Shown: positions 1-8,506 of the stretch, in pieces | Layout of the letters: the number at the start of each line of letters is the position of its first letter | Numbering within the stretch: position 1 is the stretch's first letter | NCBI RefSeq assembly: GCF_008935055.1 | Contig: NZ_CP043028.1 | Location: forward strand, 3,218,501-3,282,500 | Direction: 5' to 3' | DNA length: 64,000 bases | From: Pseudobutyrivibrio xylanivorans | GTDB lineage: Bacteria > Bacillota > Clostridia > Lachnospirales > Lachnospiraceae | Notes under the pieces: generated by a model | The model's input: only the letters and a program-made list of their open reading frames with translations | Told to the model about the DNA's origin: nothing | Database searches by the model: none | Translations under genes and position numbers: made by a program

Positions 1-355
1 CTGCATCAACCTCCTTCAGGGAAGACTCTACCATACGAGCAATGTAAGGAGCCGCTGAAACTACAAGTGGTACAATTGTAGCTGTGCTACCATAAGACTT
101 TCCCACTACAAGTCTTGTGAATGGAATGAGCAAAATAAGCAAAATCAAAAATGGTACCGAACGAACCAGATTTGAAATCACATCTAAAACCTTGTATAAA
201 ACTGGGTTTGGCTTTAAGCCTGTCTTGTCTGAAACTGTAAGGAGCACTCCCATTGGAAGTCCTAAAACGTATCCTAAAAATGTGGAAACTACACTCATGT
301 AAATGGTCTGTAGTATTCCCTCTAAAATCATATTAACAACGGTGCTATCCCACAT
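1..355 (-). CDS. metI: Methionine ABC transporter permease MetI (partial, C-terminus beyond window)
   Basis: Membrane permease of the MetNI(Q) D-methionine/L-methionine importer. The visible N-terminal ~118 residues show a first hydrophobic helix with the GLPMGVLL stretch, then SNLVRSVPFLILL, the start of the binding-protein-dependent transport domain, and SAAPYIARMVESSLKEV, which is the EAA coupling loop that contacts the ATPase. The gene overlaps the end of metN by 11 bases, as expected for translational coupling. Two in-frame ATGs are possible, at 361 and 355. The second sits 8 nt after a GGAGGT and is preferred. The gene continues off the left edge. Confidence 0.9.
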   Translation of the reverse strand, partial: MWDSTVVNMILEGILQTIYMSVVSTFLGYVLGLPMGVLLTVSDKTGLKPNPVLYKVLDVISNLVRSVPFLILLILLIPFTRLVVGKSYGSTATIVPLVVSAAPYIARMVESSLKEVDA

Positions 356-1145
356 AACCATCTACCTCCGCATCTGTGATTTTATCCGCACAAGTTCTTC
401 TGTCATTCAGTCGACTGTCTCCATCAATCCAAAAAAACTTGTCCTCTGGGAGACTAACCTCTCCGATTTTGCCTGTGTCGATAAGATGACCTTCTTCAAG
501 TACAGCCACCTTGTTACAGATTGCCTTCACTACAGACATCTGGTGTGTGATAAGCACGATTGTGATACCATGCTCCTTATTTATCTGTTTGAGAAGTGAA
601 AGAATTGAAGCTGTTGTAGCTGGGTCCAGTGCGCTTGTTGCCTCATCACAAAGCAAAATCTTTGGATTGCTTGCAAGAGCACGGGCTATTGCAACACGCT
701 GCTGCTGACCACCTGAAAGCTGTGATGGATATGCCTTAGCCTTGTCAGCAAGACCTACCTCTTCAAGAAGTGCTATAGCCTTTTTCTTCGTTTCAGCCTT
801 CTTCACTCCCTGAAGTGTGATTGGAAACATAACATTATCAAGAACACACTTCTGCTGAAGGAGATTGAAATGCTGGAAAATCATAGAGATTTCCTGACGT
901 TCCTTGCGAAGCTCCTTCTCTGATAAAGAACCAAGCTCCTTACCTTCGATGATAACCTGACCGCTGGTCGGGCGCTCAAGATAATTGAGACATCGAATCA
1001 AGGTACTCTTTCCAGCACCTGACATACCGATGATTCCAAAGATATCACCCTTTTCGATATTCAGATTAATATCTGTAATAGCATCAACCTTAGACACTTT
1101 ATCCTCAAAGGTCTTTGTTAAATGCTTAATTTCGATTTCATACAT
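345..1145 (-). CDS. metN: Methionine ABC transporter ATP-binding protein MetN, short form
   Basis: ATPase that powers methionine import with MetI. Walker A GMSGAGKST, signature LSGGQQQRVAIARAL and Walker B ILLCDEATSALDP are all present, followed by an H-loop in VLITHQMS. The start at 1145 (MYEIEIKHL) has an AGAGGG ribosome binding site; a further ATG 24 bases upstream has none. The product is about 266 residues, while most MetN proteins are about 340 and carry a C-terminal ACT-like methionine-sensing domain. That domain is absent here, so substrate inhibition by intracellular methionine may be lost (inference). No S-box fits the short upstream gap. Confidence 0.88.
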   Translation of the reverse strand: MYEIEIKHLTKTFEDKVSKVDAITDINLNIEKGDIFGIIGMSGAGKSTLIRCLNYLERPTSGQVIIEGKELGSLSEKELRKERQEISMIFQHFNLLQQKCVLDNVMFPITLQGVKKAETKKKAIALLEEVGLADKAKAYPSQLSGGQQQRVAIARALASNPKILLCDEATSALDPATTASILSLLKQINKEHGITIVLITHQMSVVKAICNKVAVLEEGHLIDTGKIGEVSLPEDKFFWIDGDSRLNDRRTCADKITDAEVDGYVG

Positions 1146-1246
1146 CTGTAAAATCCCTCTTTCTAACATAAAACAGTACTTTCACCTTAAACCCTACAAC
1201 TTACTATGTCAATAAAAGAGGGCAAATGCTCTTATAAAATAAAATT

Positions 1247-1281
1247 ATAGCCTGCTATAAAAAATATTTATAGCAGGCTAT
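1247..1281 (-). terminator. Terminator after mnmA
   Basis: A perfect 13-bp inverted repeat (ATAGCCTGCTATA with its complement) encloses a 9-nt loop and lies 11 bases past the mnmA stop. A/T-rich runs on both sides mean it could work in both directions. It separates the folT-folC-mnmA unit from metNI. Confidence 0.8.
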
Positions 1282-1291
1282 TTATTAATTA

Positions 1292-2356
1292 TTAATGTTT
1301 TATTATGCCGCCACCAAGGACAACCTCGCCGTCATAGAAAACAGCTGACTGACCTGGGGTAATGGCGCGCTGTGGCTCATCAAAGATAATCTTTGCAGCT
1401 GTTGCTCCAACACGCTGAACCTCACATGGCTGTTCTGACATTCTATAGCGTACCTTTGCAGCACACCTGAAGGTCTCAGGCAACTCATCTGGTCCAATCC
1501 AGTTGATATTCTCAACATAAACATCTCTTGAGAACAAATCCTCATTCTTACCAAGAACCACCTGATTCTTTTCAGTATCAAGTCTTACAACGTAAAGAGG
1601 ATATGCTGCCGAAATGCCAAGCCCCTTGCGCTGACCAATTGTATAGCAGACAAGTCCCTTGTGCTTTCCAAGGACCTTCCCCTCCATATCCACGAAATCA
1701 CCAGGCTCATATTCCTTTCCTGTGAAACGCTTGAGAGCAGAAACATAATCTCCATCAGGGACGAAACAGATATCCTGACTATCCGGCTTATTCGCATTTA
1801 CGAATTCATGACTCTCAGCAATCTTTCTGATTTCATCCTTTGAGTACTCACCAAGTGGAAAATCTGTATGGGCCAGCTCATCCTGAGTCATTGAATACAG
1901 TACATACGACTGATCCTTGCTTGCATCCTTTCCCTTAAGCAACTGGTATCCATTATCGCATTTACGAACTCGAGCATAATGTCCAGTTACAATCTTGTCA
2001 CAGCCAAGCTCCTTTGCTCTGCGATATAGCTCACAGAACTTCAAATGCTTGTTACACTCGATACAAGGATTCGGTGTCATAGCATGCTCGTAGCAATCGA
2101 TGAAATTATCGATTACCTTCTCCCTGAACTGCTCCTTGAAATTCCAGGTATAGTGTGGCATGCCAAGCTTTCTTGCAACATCCTTTGCATCCTGCACATC
2201 ATCAAGAGAACAGCAGGTGCTTGTCTCAGACAAATCCACATCCTCATTGCCGTAAAGCTTCATAGTACAGCCTACACATTCATAATTCTTTTCTTTCATT
2301 AAAAGAGCGGCAACACTACTGTCCACGCCGCCGCTCATTGCTATCAGTGCCTTCAT
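1292..2356 (-). CDS. mnmA: tRNA-specific 2-thiouridylase MnmA
   Basis: Cytoplasmic enzyme that makes the 2-thio group of wobble uridine 34 in tRNA-Lys, -Glu and -Gln, using ATP and a persulfide donor. The PP-loop SGGVDS is at residues 8-13. The catalytic cysteine pair lies at Cys98 in NPCIEC and Cys197 in SQDICFV, with GHYARV and DQSYVLY between them. The length of 354 residues is normal. The ATG follows GGAGG by 5 bases. It lies 42 bases after folC and shares a terminator at 1247-1281, so it is probably the last gene of the folT-folC-mnmA transcript. Confidence 0.95.
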   Translation of the reverse strand: MKALIAMSGGVDSSVAALLMKEKNYECVGCTMKLYGNEDVDLSETSTCCSLDDVQDAKDVARKLGMPHYTWNFKEQFREKVIDNFIDCYEHAMTPNPCIECNKHLKFCELYRRAKELGCDKIVTGHYARVRKCDNGYQLLKGKDASKDQSYVLYSMTQDELAHTDFPLGEYSKDEIRKIAESHEFVNANKPDSQDICFVPDGDYVSALKRFTGKEYEPGDFVDMEGKVLGKHKGLVCYTIGQRKGLGISAAYPLYVVRLDTEKNQVVLGKNEDLFSRDVYVENINWIGPDELPETFRCAAKVRYRMSEQPCEVQRVGATAAKIIFDEPQRAITPGQSAVFYDGEVVLGGGIIKH

Positions 2357-2398
2357 AAATCCTCCATTTATGATTAGACTATACCTTCTATATTGCTA

Positions 2399-3673
2399 TC
2401 AGTCAACTACCAAACCGCTAGGCAAATACAAGGAGCCAGCTATGCAGACAACTTCAGCCTGCTGAATTACCGAAGATATTCCATCTGCATCCGTCAGCGC
2501 TTCTGCTTTGCATCCTCGCGCCTGAATCATCTCTGCCAAGTCCTCAGGCTGCATAGTCCTTTGATTTGGAACTGCTACTGTAAAGACTTGCTCTGCCAAA
2601 GGAAGCAATGTATCAAGCATTATATCCACTTCCTTATCCTTTAGGATTCCAAGAATAAAGGTAATCTTTTTATCTGGAAAATATTCTCGCAGGGAGTCTG
2701 CCAGAACCTTTGCTCCCTGCCTATTATGCCCACCATCGATAATCACCGGTGGATTATTTTGCAAAAGACTAAAGCGACCGAACCACTCTGTATTTCTGAT
2801 ACCTTCCACAATTGCCTTCTTTGAAATATCATAGCCTGCGCCCCGAAGTTTTTCGGCAGCCATAATTGCTAATGCAGCATTTTTAATCTGATAGGTTCCA
2901 AGTAGCTTTGTCTCAAATACCTCATCTCTGTCTTCAAGCTTGAAGCTTTGACCAGACAAAGAGCGTTCTAAAACTGTCGCACTTGGGCAGTAGCTCAACT
3001 CTATAGTAAGACCTTCGCATTTTTTCGAAAGTACCTGCTGTACCTCTTCCTCCTGCTGGGCAGAAACTACCACTGTACCAGACTTTATTATACCTGCTTT
3101 CTCAGATGCAATCTCTGCCAGGGTGTCTCCAAGAATCGTCATGTGATCATAGCTGATAGGTGTAATCACCGTTACAAGAGGCGAAGGAATCACATTGGTT
3201 GTGTCCACTCTTCCACCCAGACTAACCTCCATCACAACGATGTCGCAGCCCATTTCTTTGAAATATAAAAAGGACATTACAGTAAGTATTTCGTACTCGC
3301 TTGGATATATACCCTCGCTGGCCAACTGATCATAAGCCGGCTTTATACATGAGAAAATCCTGTTGAAATCCTCATCTGAAATATCATTTCCATTCACCCT
3401 GAACATCTCGTTATAAGCATACAAAAAAGGTGAGGTAAATAACCCCACCTTTAAACCTGCCTCTTTGAGAATGGATGCGATAAAAGCTGAAGTTGAACCT
3501 TTTCCGTTAGTTCCTGCCACATGTATATATTTCAAGTCCTGATGAGGATTGCCCAGCTTTTTAAGCAGCGCAAGCTCAGCATCCAGCGAAAAGAAATCTG
3601 CTGCCCTCTTTCCTCCTGACTTTGGAGGAACGAAATGTGGAAGATTCTTTAAAAACTCAAATCCATTATCCAA
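2399..3673 (-). CDS. folC: Bifunctional folylpolyglutamate/dihydrofolate synthase FolC
   Basis: Adds glutamate residues to folates (and, in bifunctional forms, makes dihydrofolate), trapping the cofactor in the cell. The Mur-ligase-type P-loop GTNGKGST is at residues 54-61, and the folC signature around SYDHMTILGDTLAEIASEK is clear. The length of 424 residues is standard. The start overlaps the end of folT by 8 bases, showing translational coupling with the folate importer. The gene is under the THF riboswitch at 4258-4352. Confidence 0.95.
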   Translation of the reverse strand: MDNGFEFLKNLPHFVPPKSGGKRAADFFSLDAELALLKKLGNPHQDLKYIHVAGTNGKGSTSAFIASILKEAGLKVGLFTSPFLYAYNEMFRVNGNDISDEDFNRIFSCIKPAYDQLASEGIYPSEYEILTVMSFLYFKEMGCDIVVMEVSLGGRVDTTNVIPSPLVTVITPISYDHMTILGDTLAEIASEKAGIIKSGTVVVSAQQEEEVQQVLSKKCEGLTIELSYCPSATVLERSLSGQSFKLEDRDEVFETKLLGTYQIKNAALAIMAAEKLRGAGYDISKKAIVEGIRNTEWFGRFSLLQNNPPVIIDGGHNRQGAKVLADSLREYFPDKKITFILGILKDKEVDIMLDTLLPLAEQVFTVAVPNQRTMQPEDLAEMIQARGCKAEALTDADGISSVIQQAEVVCIAGSLYLPSGLVVD

Positions 3674-4187
3674 AAATCAGCCCTCTGTTTCTGACCTTTT
3701 CCACGGCCTTAATCAACACATAAGTAATTGCAATATTGATAGGAAGCATAATCAGTTCCTTTGGCAAACGCATCACTATTGTAGCAATGTAGCCATTCTG
3801 GAAATAAAGAAGATTAAGCCAATAGCTGTTCAATATTATTCCAACGACCACCATGTGAATTGTCTGTGCCACTGCGATTCTAGGCAATGTAAATCTTCTG
3901 CCGTGAAGCACCAAACCATAAATTATTCCCGATACGGCTGAGCTCACCGTAAATCCAGGAAAGAATGGACCTGTTGGCTTCACCAGATATCCTCCGATAT
4001 CAACCAACGCCCCTACAACTGCGCCCACGCCAGGGCCGAATAGCATACCAGCCAAACAGATAGGCATCGAGCCAAATCTGATTTCAATAAACTGGTTCAC
4101 GGGGATTTTGAAAAATCCCAATACTATACCGATAGCGGTAAGCATAGCTGCAACAGTAAGTGTCTTTGTGTCTCTAAGTTTCTTCAT
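3666..4187 (-). CDS. folT: Folate ECF transporter S component FolT
   Basis: Integral membrane substrate-binding subunit that brings folate to the shared ECF energising module. About 173 residues form six predicted hydrophobic segments, with the S-component features VAAMLTAIGIVLGFFKIP near the N-terminus and RFGSMPICLAGMLFGP in the middle. The start at 4187 (MKKLRDTK) is chosen because it follows a GGAGG. Longer in-frame readings would run into the riboswitch hairpin. First gene of the operon with folC and mnmA. Expression is expected to fall when reduced folate is plentiful, through the upstream riboswitch. Confidence 0.9.
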   Translation of the reverse strand: MKKLRDTKTLTVAAMLTAIGIVLGFFKIPVNQFIEIRFGSMPICLAGMLFGPGVGAVVGALVDIGGYLVKPTGPFFPGFTVSSAVSGIIYGLVLHGRRFTLPRIAVAQTIHMVVVGIILNSYWLNLLYFQNGYIATIVMRLPKELIMLPINIAITYVLIKAVEKVRNRGLIFG

Positions 4188-4192
4188 AAAAA

Positions 4193-4236
4193 ATGCACCT
4201 CCTTTGCAGTTCCGTTTGCCTACAATGGAGGTGCAT
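4193..4236 (-). promoter_or_regulatory. Expression platform hairpin hiding the folT ribosome binding site
   Basis: The two arms, 4193-4202 and 4227-4236, are a perfect 10-bp inverted repeat (ATGCACCTCC on the + strand). On the transcript the downstream arm carries the GGAGG that serves folT, and the upstream arm is its exact complement. The hairpin is followed by a run of U just before the ATG, so it could act at translation, at termination, or both. It lies directly after the THF aptamer. Confidence 0.75.
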
Positions 4237-4257
4237 CTAAAATACAACTCTTATGTA

Positions 4258-4352
4258 GCAGCGGGATGCGACCATAAAACCGCGGTTTTACCCTTCGTCC
4301 AAATGACAACTCCCTGTTCACCTGGCACTTAACGCTTTACAGTCTACTCTGC
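4258..4352 (-). promoter_or_regulatory. Tetrahydrofolate (THF) riboswitch aptamer
   Basis: The transcript strand carries the conserved THF riboswitch core: a 5' GCAGAGTAG, then GCGTTAAGTGCC, a GGGA segment, CGAAGGGTAAAACCGCGG, and a closing GCATCCCGCTGC. GCAG/CTGC forms the outer stem, with GAC/GTC and T-A pairs inside it. Known THF riboswitches control folT and folC in Firmicutes, which are exactly the genes downstream. I rely on remembered consensus, not a covariance search. Confidence 0.88.
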
Positions 4353-4368
4353 ATTTGTTTTCTCGAAT

Positions 4369-4397
4369 ATAATAGTTGACCTTTCCCGCAATTGCAA
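4369..4397 (-). promoter_or_regulatory. Sigma-A promoter of the folT operon
   Basis: On the minus strand there is a TTGCAA -35 box, a 17-base spacer and a TATTAT -10 box. This places the transcript start about 10 bases before the riboswitch aptamer, which fits well. Confidence 0.6.
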
Positions 4398-4444
4398 TAG
4401 CTTTTCGCAAATAAATCACAATAAATTCTCCCCGCCGCGTGGTG

Positions 4445-6559
4445 TCAGTGGTACTCGACGCACATCATGGTAAGGTCGTCGAATTGCTCTGCTTCCTTTA
4501 CGAAAGCATTTACGTCGTTGTGTACGATGGTGACTATATCCTGTGGCGATGCATCAGGGTTTTGGTTGAGGGCTTCAATCATACGGCTGGTGCCATACAT
4601 TTTGACATCGGCATCGGTGGCTTCTGGAACGCCATCGGTGTATAGGAATATCTTGTCTCCATGATTAAGAAGGATTTCATATTCCTTGTAGCGTATGCCC
4701 TCCATTCCTCCAATGACCAAACCGTGCTTGTCCTTGAACAATTCGAAGGCACCGTCAGCCCTTTTGAGAGCTGGATATTCGTGACCTGCATTTGCGCAGG
4801 TAAGCTTTCCACTTGATATTTCAAGGATTCCAAACCATACAGTGACAAACATGTCAGTCTGATTGTTAGCCGAAAGTGCTTCGTTGGCCTTTGTCAGGGT
4901 CTCGCCTGCCGACTTTCCAAGCATCGCACAGCTCTGTAGTATGGTCTTTGAAATCATCATAAACAGTGCAGCTGGAATTCCCTTTCCTGATACGTCAGCC
5001 ATGACAAGTCCTAAATGATCTTCGTCAATCAGGAAGTAATCATAGAAATCGCCGCCAACCTTTCTTGCAGGAGTCATGGTTGCAAAAATATCAAACTCAT
5101 CCCTGTCAGGGAATGGTGGAAAATCATGAGGGAGCATACCAAGCTGAATTTTGGTGGCCAGGGTGAGCTCCGTGCCTATCCTCTCCTTCTCAGCTGTGGC
5201 ATTCTTAATATCCACGATGTATTCCTTCATTCTCTCTGTCATTAGTCCGAAGGAATTTGCAAGCTTCTGAACCTCATCACCAGTGTTCTTGTTCCACTGG
5301 AAATCAAGTTGATCACCATCCAGATTCTCGACCTTGTAGGTAAGCTCTTCTATAGGCTCAACCAAATGGTTGCTAAGAATATTAGTTGTCACTGCAACAG
5401 CTATACCTATGATAATAATCAACATAATAATTGTGAGAAATGATGCTCCGATTGTGGCCTGAACATCATGCATCTCTTTCAAGTGATTGTCCTTCAGTGA
5501 TGCTAAAAGGCTTTCGTTAGGAGCAAGAACAAGTTCTTCTGGAACAATTGATATCAGGGTCCAGCCAACTGTTTCTATCGGATAGTAGGCCACGAAGCTT
5601 CGAACGCCATTGACGTCCATGTGTGCCAGACCATCCTTGCCTTCTGAGGCTCTGTTTACAATATCGTTGAAGCCAACAGAATCCCCCTTATCTCCTAGTA
5701 CTGATTCCCTCTGAAGTTCTCCTTCATTACTTGATGAGAAAAGAATTTTACCTGATCTATCTATTACACAGGAGGTTCCAGCATCGCTGATTCTGGCATT
5801 CATCATCATGGACTCAATTCCTTCAAGATAAAGTCCAGCGCCTGCTACGCCCACGAAGTCATCTTCCTTGTATATTGGAGCTCCACACATAATGGCAAGC
5901 CTTCCTGTATCATAGTCAGGGGTAACCTCTGCGTAGTACGCACTTTCAGTTTCCTTTGCTCCTATGTACCAAGGTCGTTTTCTGGCATCCAAATGCGAAT
6001 AATTACCATCTGCATCCCATCGCTCTTCAAGCACTGGACCTGCAAGAAACATAAGGCCAGTCTCTGTACCGATGCTTACCGCGCCAAGCTCCGGATACTG
6101 CTCGTACATTGCAAGCATACTACCTTCCAGATTGCCAATCATATATAACTCTTCTAAAACCGCAGCATCTGTAGGATTTACGTCCTCCGCATATACGAAT
6201 TGCCCCATGATTCTTCCTAGATCAGATTTCTCCAGAGGCTCGATTTTGGCCCTTCCGTACTTATCTGGATTGCTGTAAATCTCGGTTGCCGAATCGGCAA
6301 TCATTTCAACAGATCCTGCAAAATTTCTGAAGGTTTCATTCATTACGTATGCGCAACCCATTGTGGTGGCGGTAAGCTGCTCCGTAACTGCATCGCGCAT
6401 GGCTTTATCAGTGTACTGCTCAACCTGAGTCTCAGAATTTTCAGAGTTATCAAGCAGTATCCTTTTGACCCTGTTTGTAATATAAAATGTGATGATAACA
6501 AACATAACAAGAAGTAACGATGACACTATCATCATTATTCTCATCACCTTTTTCTTCAT
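4445..6559 (-). CDS. Cache-HAMP-PP2C (SpoIIE-type) serine phosphatase
   Basis: Membrane sensor phosphatase of about 704 residues. In order: an N-terminal membrane helix (about residues 8-27), a large extracytoplasmic Cache-like sensor region with the PWYIGAKETESAYYAEVTPD stretch, a second membrane helix (about 365-388), a HAMP linker, and a C-terminal SpoIIE/RsbU phosphatase domain. The latter has the metal motifs GGDFYDYFLID, VMADVSGKGIPAALFM and LYTDGVPEATD. Such proteins dephosphorylate anti-anti-sigma factors in partner-switching pathways; no partner gene is nearby. The start at 6559 follows AGGAG and gives the basic leader MKKKVMRIM. The upstream in-frame ATG lacks a ribosome binding site. 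Confidence 0.88.
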   Translation of the reverse strand: MKKKVMRIMMIVSSLLLVMFVIITFYITNRVKRILLDNSENSETQVEQYTDKAMRDAVTEQLTATTMGCAYVMNETFRNFAGSVEMIADSATEIYSNPDKYGRAKIEPLEKSDLGRIMGQFVYAEDVNPTDAAVLEELYMIGNLEGSMLAMYEQYPELGAVSIGTETGLMFLAGPVLEERWDADGNYSHLDARKRPWYIGAKETESAYYAEVTPDYDTGRLAIMCGAPIYKEDDFVGVAGAGLYLEGIESMMMNARISDAGTSCVIDRSGKILFSSSNEGELQRESVLGDKGDSVGFNDIVNRASEGKDGLAHMDVNGVRSFVAYYPIETVGWTLISIVPEELVLAPNESLLASLKDNHLKEMHDVQATIGASFLTIIMLIIIIGIAVAVTTNILSNHLVEPIEELTYKVENLDGDQLDFQWNKNTGDEVQKLANSFGLMTERMKEYIVDIKNATAEKERIGTELTLATKIQLGMLPHDFPPFPDRDEFDIFATMTPARKVGGDFYDYFLIDEDHLGLVMADVSGKGIPAALFMMISKTILQSCAMLGKSAGETLTKANEALSANNQTDMFVTVWFGILEISSGKLTCANAGHEYPALKRADGAFELFKDKHGLVIGGMEGIRYKEYEILLNHGDKIFLYTDGVPEATDADVKMYGTSRMIEALNQNPDASPQDIVTIVHNDVNAFVKEAEQFDDLTMMCVEYH

Positions 6560-6667
6560 AAAGCATACTCCTGCTATACATAATTGAGAATCAACATAAA
6601 TTCCCTCAATTTTTATTCTAATTAAAACACAGCTAATTACCATACAAGACACAGAATAGTCACAAAA

Positions 6668-6695
6668 AAGGAACTGACATTGCTGTCAGCTCCTT
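6668..6695 (-). terminator. Terminator after the 5'-nucleotidase gene
   Basis: A 12-bp stem (AAGGAGCTGACA on the transcript, one G-U pair) with a 4-base loop is followed by a T run, just past the stop codon at 6714. Confidence 0.85.
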
Positions 6696-6713
6696 CCTGC
6701 TTTAAATATTTAA

Positions 6714-8378
6714 TTACTTAAGTGTAATATTTCCCTTTACTTCACCATAGTCTGAAGCCTTAACCCTGCCGCCAAGCTGAGTGTTAACGTAATCCATAAC
6801 AGCCTCATCCATTACAATACCTGTGTCAAACTGGTTTACTGCGCTACCAAATGCGTAGTATGTGTCACCACCTGCTGCAACGAAGTTGTTTGTAACAACT
6901 GCATATGTGTCATCAGCCTTGAATGGCTTTCCGTTGATGCTCTGGATTGTAACACGGTTAATTGAAGCTGGCTTATAGTATGTAGAATCTGGATAAGCCT
7001 CTCCCTGAGCAAATGGAACCTTTGTATCTACAGTAAACTTAATTCCAGAAACCTGTGGGAATCCACCAACAGCATCTGGTGTGCAATATGTACTTGCTTC
7101 AAGTGCCTCAAGGAGCACTGAACCCTTTACATAAATAACTGCAACTGTGTTTCCGAATGGAAGAACTGTATTAATGTCCTTCTTTGTAACTGAACCAGCG
7201 TTGATAGAAGCACGGATACCACCACCATTTGTGATAGCAACTACGTGATCCTCAGGAACAGTTAAAGCACCTTTTTCCTTAGTAACGCTCCACTTAAGAC
7301 CATCAGCAATTAAATCACCAAGGTTTGTCTCCTCTGTTCTAACACCAGGAGCCTTCTTACCATTGAGATCAATGTCAGACTTTGCAAGCTCAACACTGTA
7401 CTCAGCATCAACTAAATCTGTAATTGTCTTTGAAACTGCCTCAACACCTTCATCCTTAAGAACGCCATCATCAAGCTTTACAAGATACTTGCTCTCTACC
7501 TTCTTTGTAGCGTTGTCGATAACTACTACACCAGCGTACTCAAGCTTTGTACCTGTAGAAGTAACAGCCTCGCCATTCTCACCCTCTGTCATTACTGTAT
7601 GTGAGTGTCCATCGAGGAAAAGATCAATGCCTGTTGTGTTAGCAAGTAAATCTGTACTTCTGTGTCCATCAGCAGCAGACTCAGCATCAACACCAAGATG
7701 TCCTAAGCAAATAACCAAGTCAACGCCCTGAGCCTTGAGTGCATCAATCTGTGTCTGAGCTGAAGTATAAAGCTCTGACTTAGATGCAAACTTGATGCCC
7801 TTAATAAGAGCTGGGTTAACCTTTGTCTGTGTCTCAGGTGTCTCTAATCCGATGAAACCAATCTTAAGTCCTGATGCTGTTGTTGCAACATAAGTAGGAT
7901 CAAGAATTGGGTTACCCTTCTTGTCAAAAACATTTGCACAGATTACCTTGAAGTGAGCTCTTGCAAGATTTGTCTTGAGCTGCTCATAACCGTAATCAAA
8001 TTCATGATTTCCAAGTGTAGCAATGTCATAACCTGCTGCATTCATCATAGTTACAGCGTATAAGCCCTTTGTTGTGCTTACATAAGCTGTACCCTGGCTG
8101 AAATCACCGATGTCTGCAAGAATAACTTCTGCGCCTCTTGCTCTGATTTCATTTCTGAGAGCTGCTACCTGTGAGTACTTGTCAATCTGACCGTGAACAT
8201 CGTTTGTGTGAACGATTACAGTCTTTCCTTCAAAGCTCTTTGGAAGCTCTGCAACCGACTTAACATCTGCCTTTGTCTCAGCAGCGTAAGCCTTCACTGG
8301 CATGAATCCCATAGTAACAACCATGGCAAGTGCCAGCACGAGAGTGATTACTCTCTTGAATCCTTGTAACTTTTTCAT
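6714..8378 (-). CDS. Secreted 5'-nucleotidase / UDP-sugar hydrolase family protein
   Basis: Exported metallophosphoesterase that hydrolyses nucleotides outside the membrane, probably for phosphate or nucleoside salvage. A signal peptide is visible at residues 1-32, with a likely cut after AYA. The calcineurin-like domain has HTNDVHG (about 57-63), DIGDFSQG (89-96), GNHEFDYG (123-130) and GHSH near 259. The C-terminal 5'-nucleotidase domain has the NFVAAGGDTYYAFG substrate loop near the end. There is no sortase or lipobox anchor, so the protein is probably released. It stands alone between two terminators. Exact substrate cannot be read from sequence. Confidence 0.9.
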   Translation of the reverse strand: MKKLQGFKRVITLVLALAMVVTMGFMPVKAYAAETKADVKSVAELPKSFEGKTVIVHTNDVHGQIDKYSQVAALRNEIRARGAEVILADIGDFSQGTAYVSTTKGLYAVTMMNAAGYDIATLGNHEFDYGYEQLKTNLARAHFKVICANVFDKKGNPILDPTYVATTASGLKIGFIGLETPETQTKVNPALIKGIKFASKSELYTSAQTQIDALKAQGVDLVICLGHLGVDAESAADGHRSTDLLANTTGIDLFLDGHSHTVMTEGENGEAVTSTGTKLEYAGVVVIDNATKKVESKYLVKLDDGVLKDEGVEAVSKTITDLVDAEYSVELAKSDIDLNGKKAPGVRTEETNLGDLIADGLKWSVTKEKGALTVPEDHVVAITNGGGIRASINAGSVTKKDINTVLPFGNTVAVIYVKGSVLLEALEASTYCTPDAVGGFPQVSGIKFTVDTKVPFAQGEAYPDSTYYKPASINRVTIQSINGKPFKADDTYAVVTNNFVAAGGDTYYAFGSAVNQFDTGIVMDEAVMDYVNTQLGGRVKASDYGEVKGNITLK

Positions 8379-8452
8379 AAATTACCTCCTTTGGTTTTTG
8401 GGTCAATATACCCCATCCATCTCATATTATATCTAAATTTATATAAAAAAAA

Positions 8453-8478
8453 CAGGTCCCACGGGTGAATGGGACCTG
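8453..8478 (-). terminator. Terminator after the GH10 xylanase gene
   Basis: A perfect 9-bp stem CAGGTCCCA/TGGGACCTG with an 8-base loop is followed on the transcript by eight T residues. A textbook intrinsic terminator 29 bases past the xylanase stop. Confidence 0.93.
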
Positions 8479-8506
8479 AAAAAACTGATTATTTTTTATA
8501 AAATTT

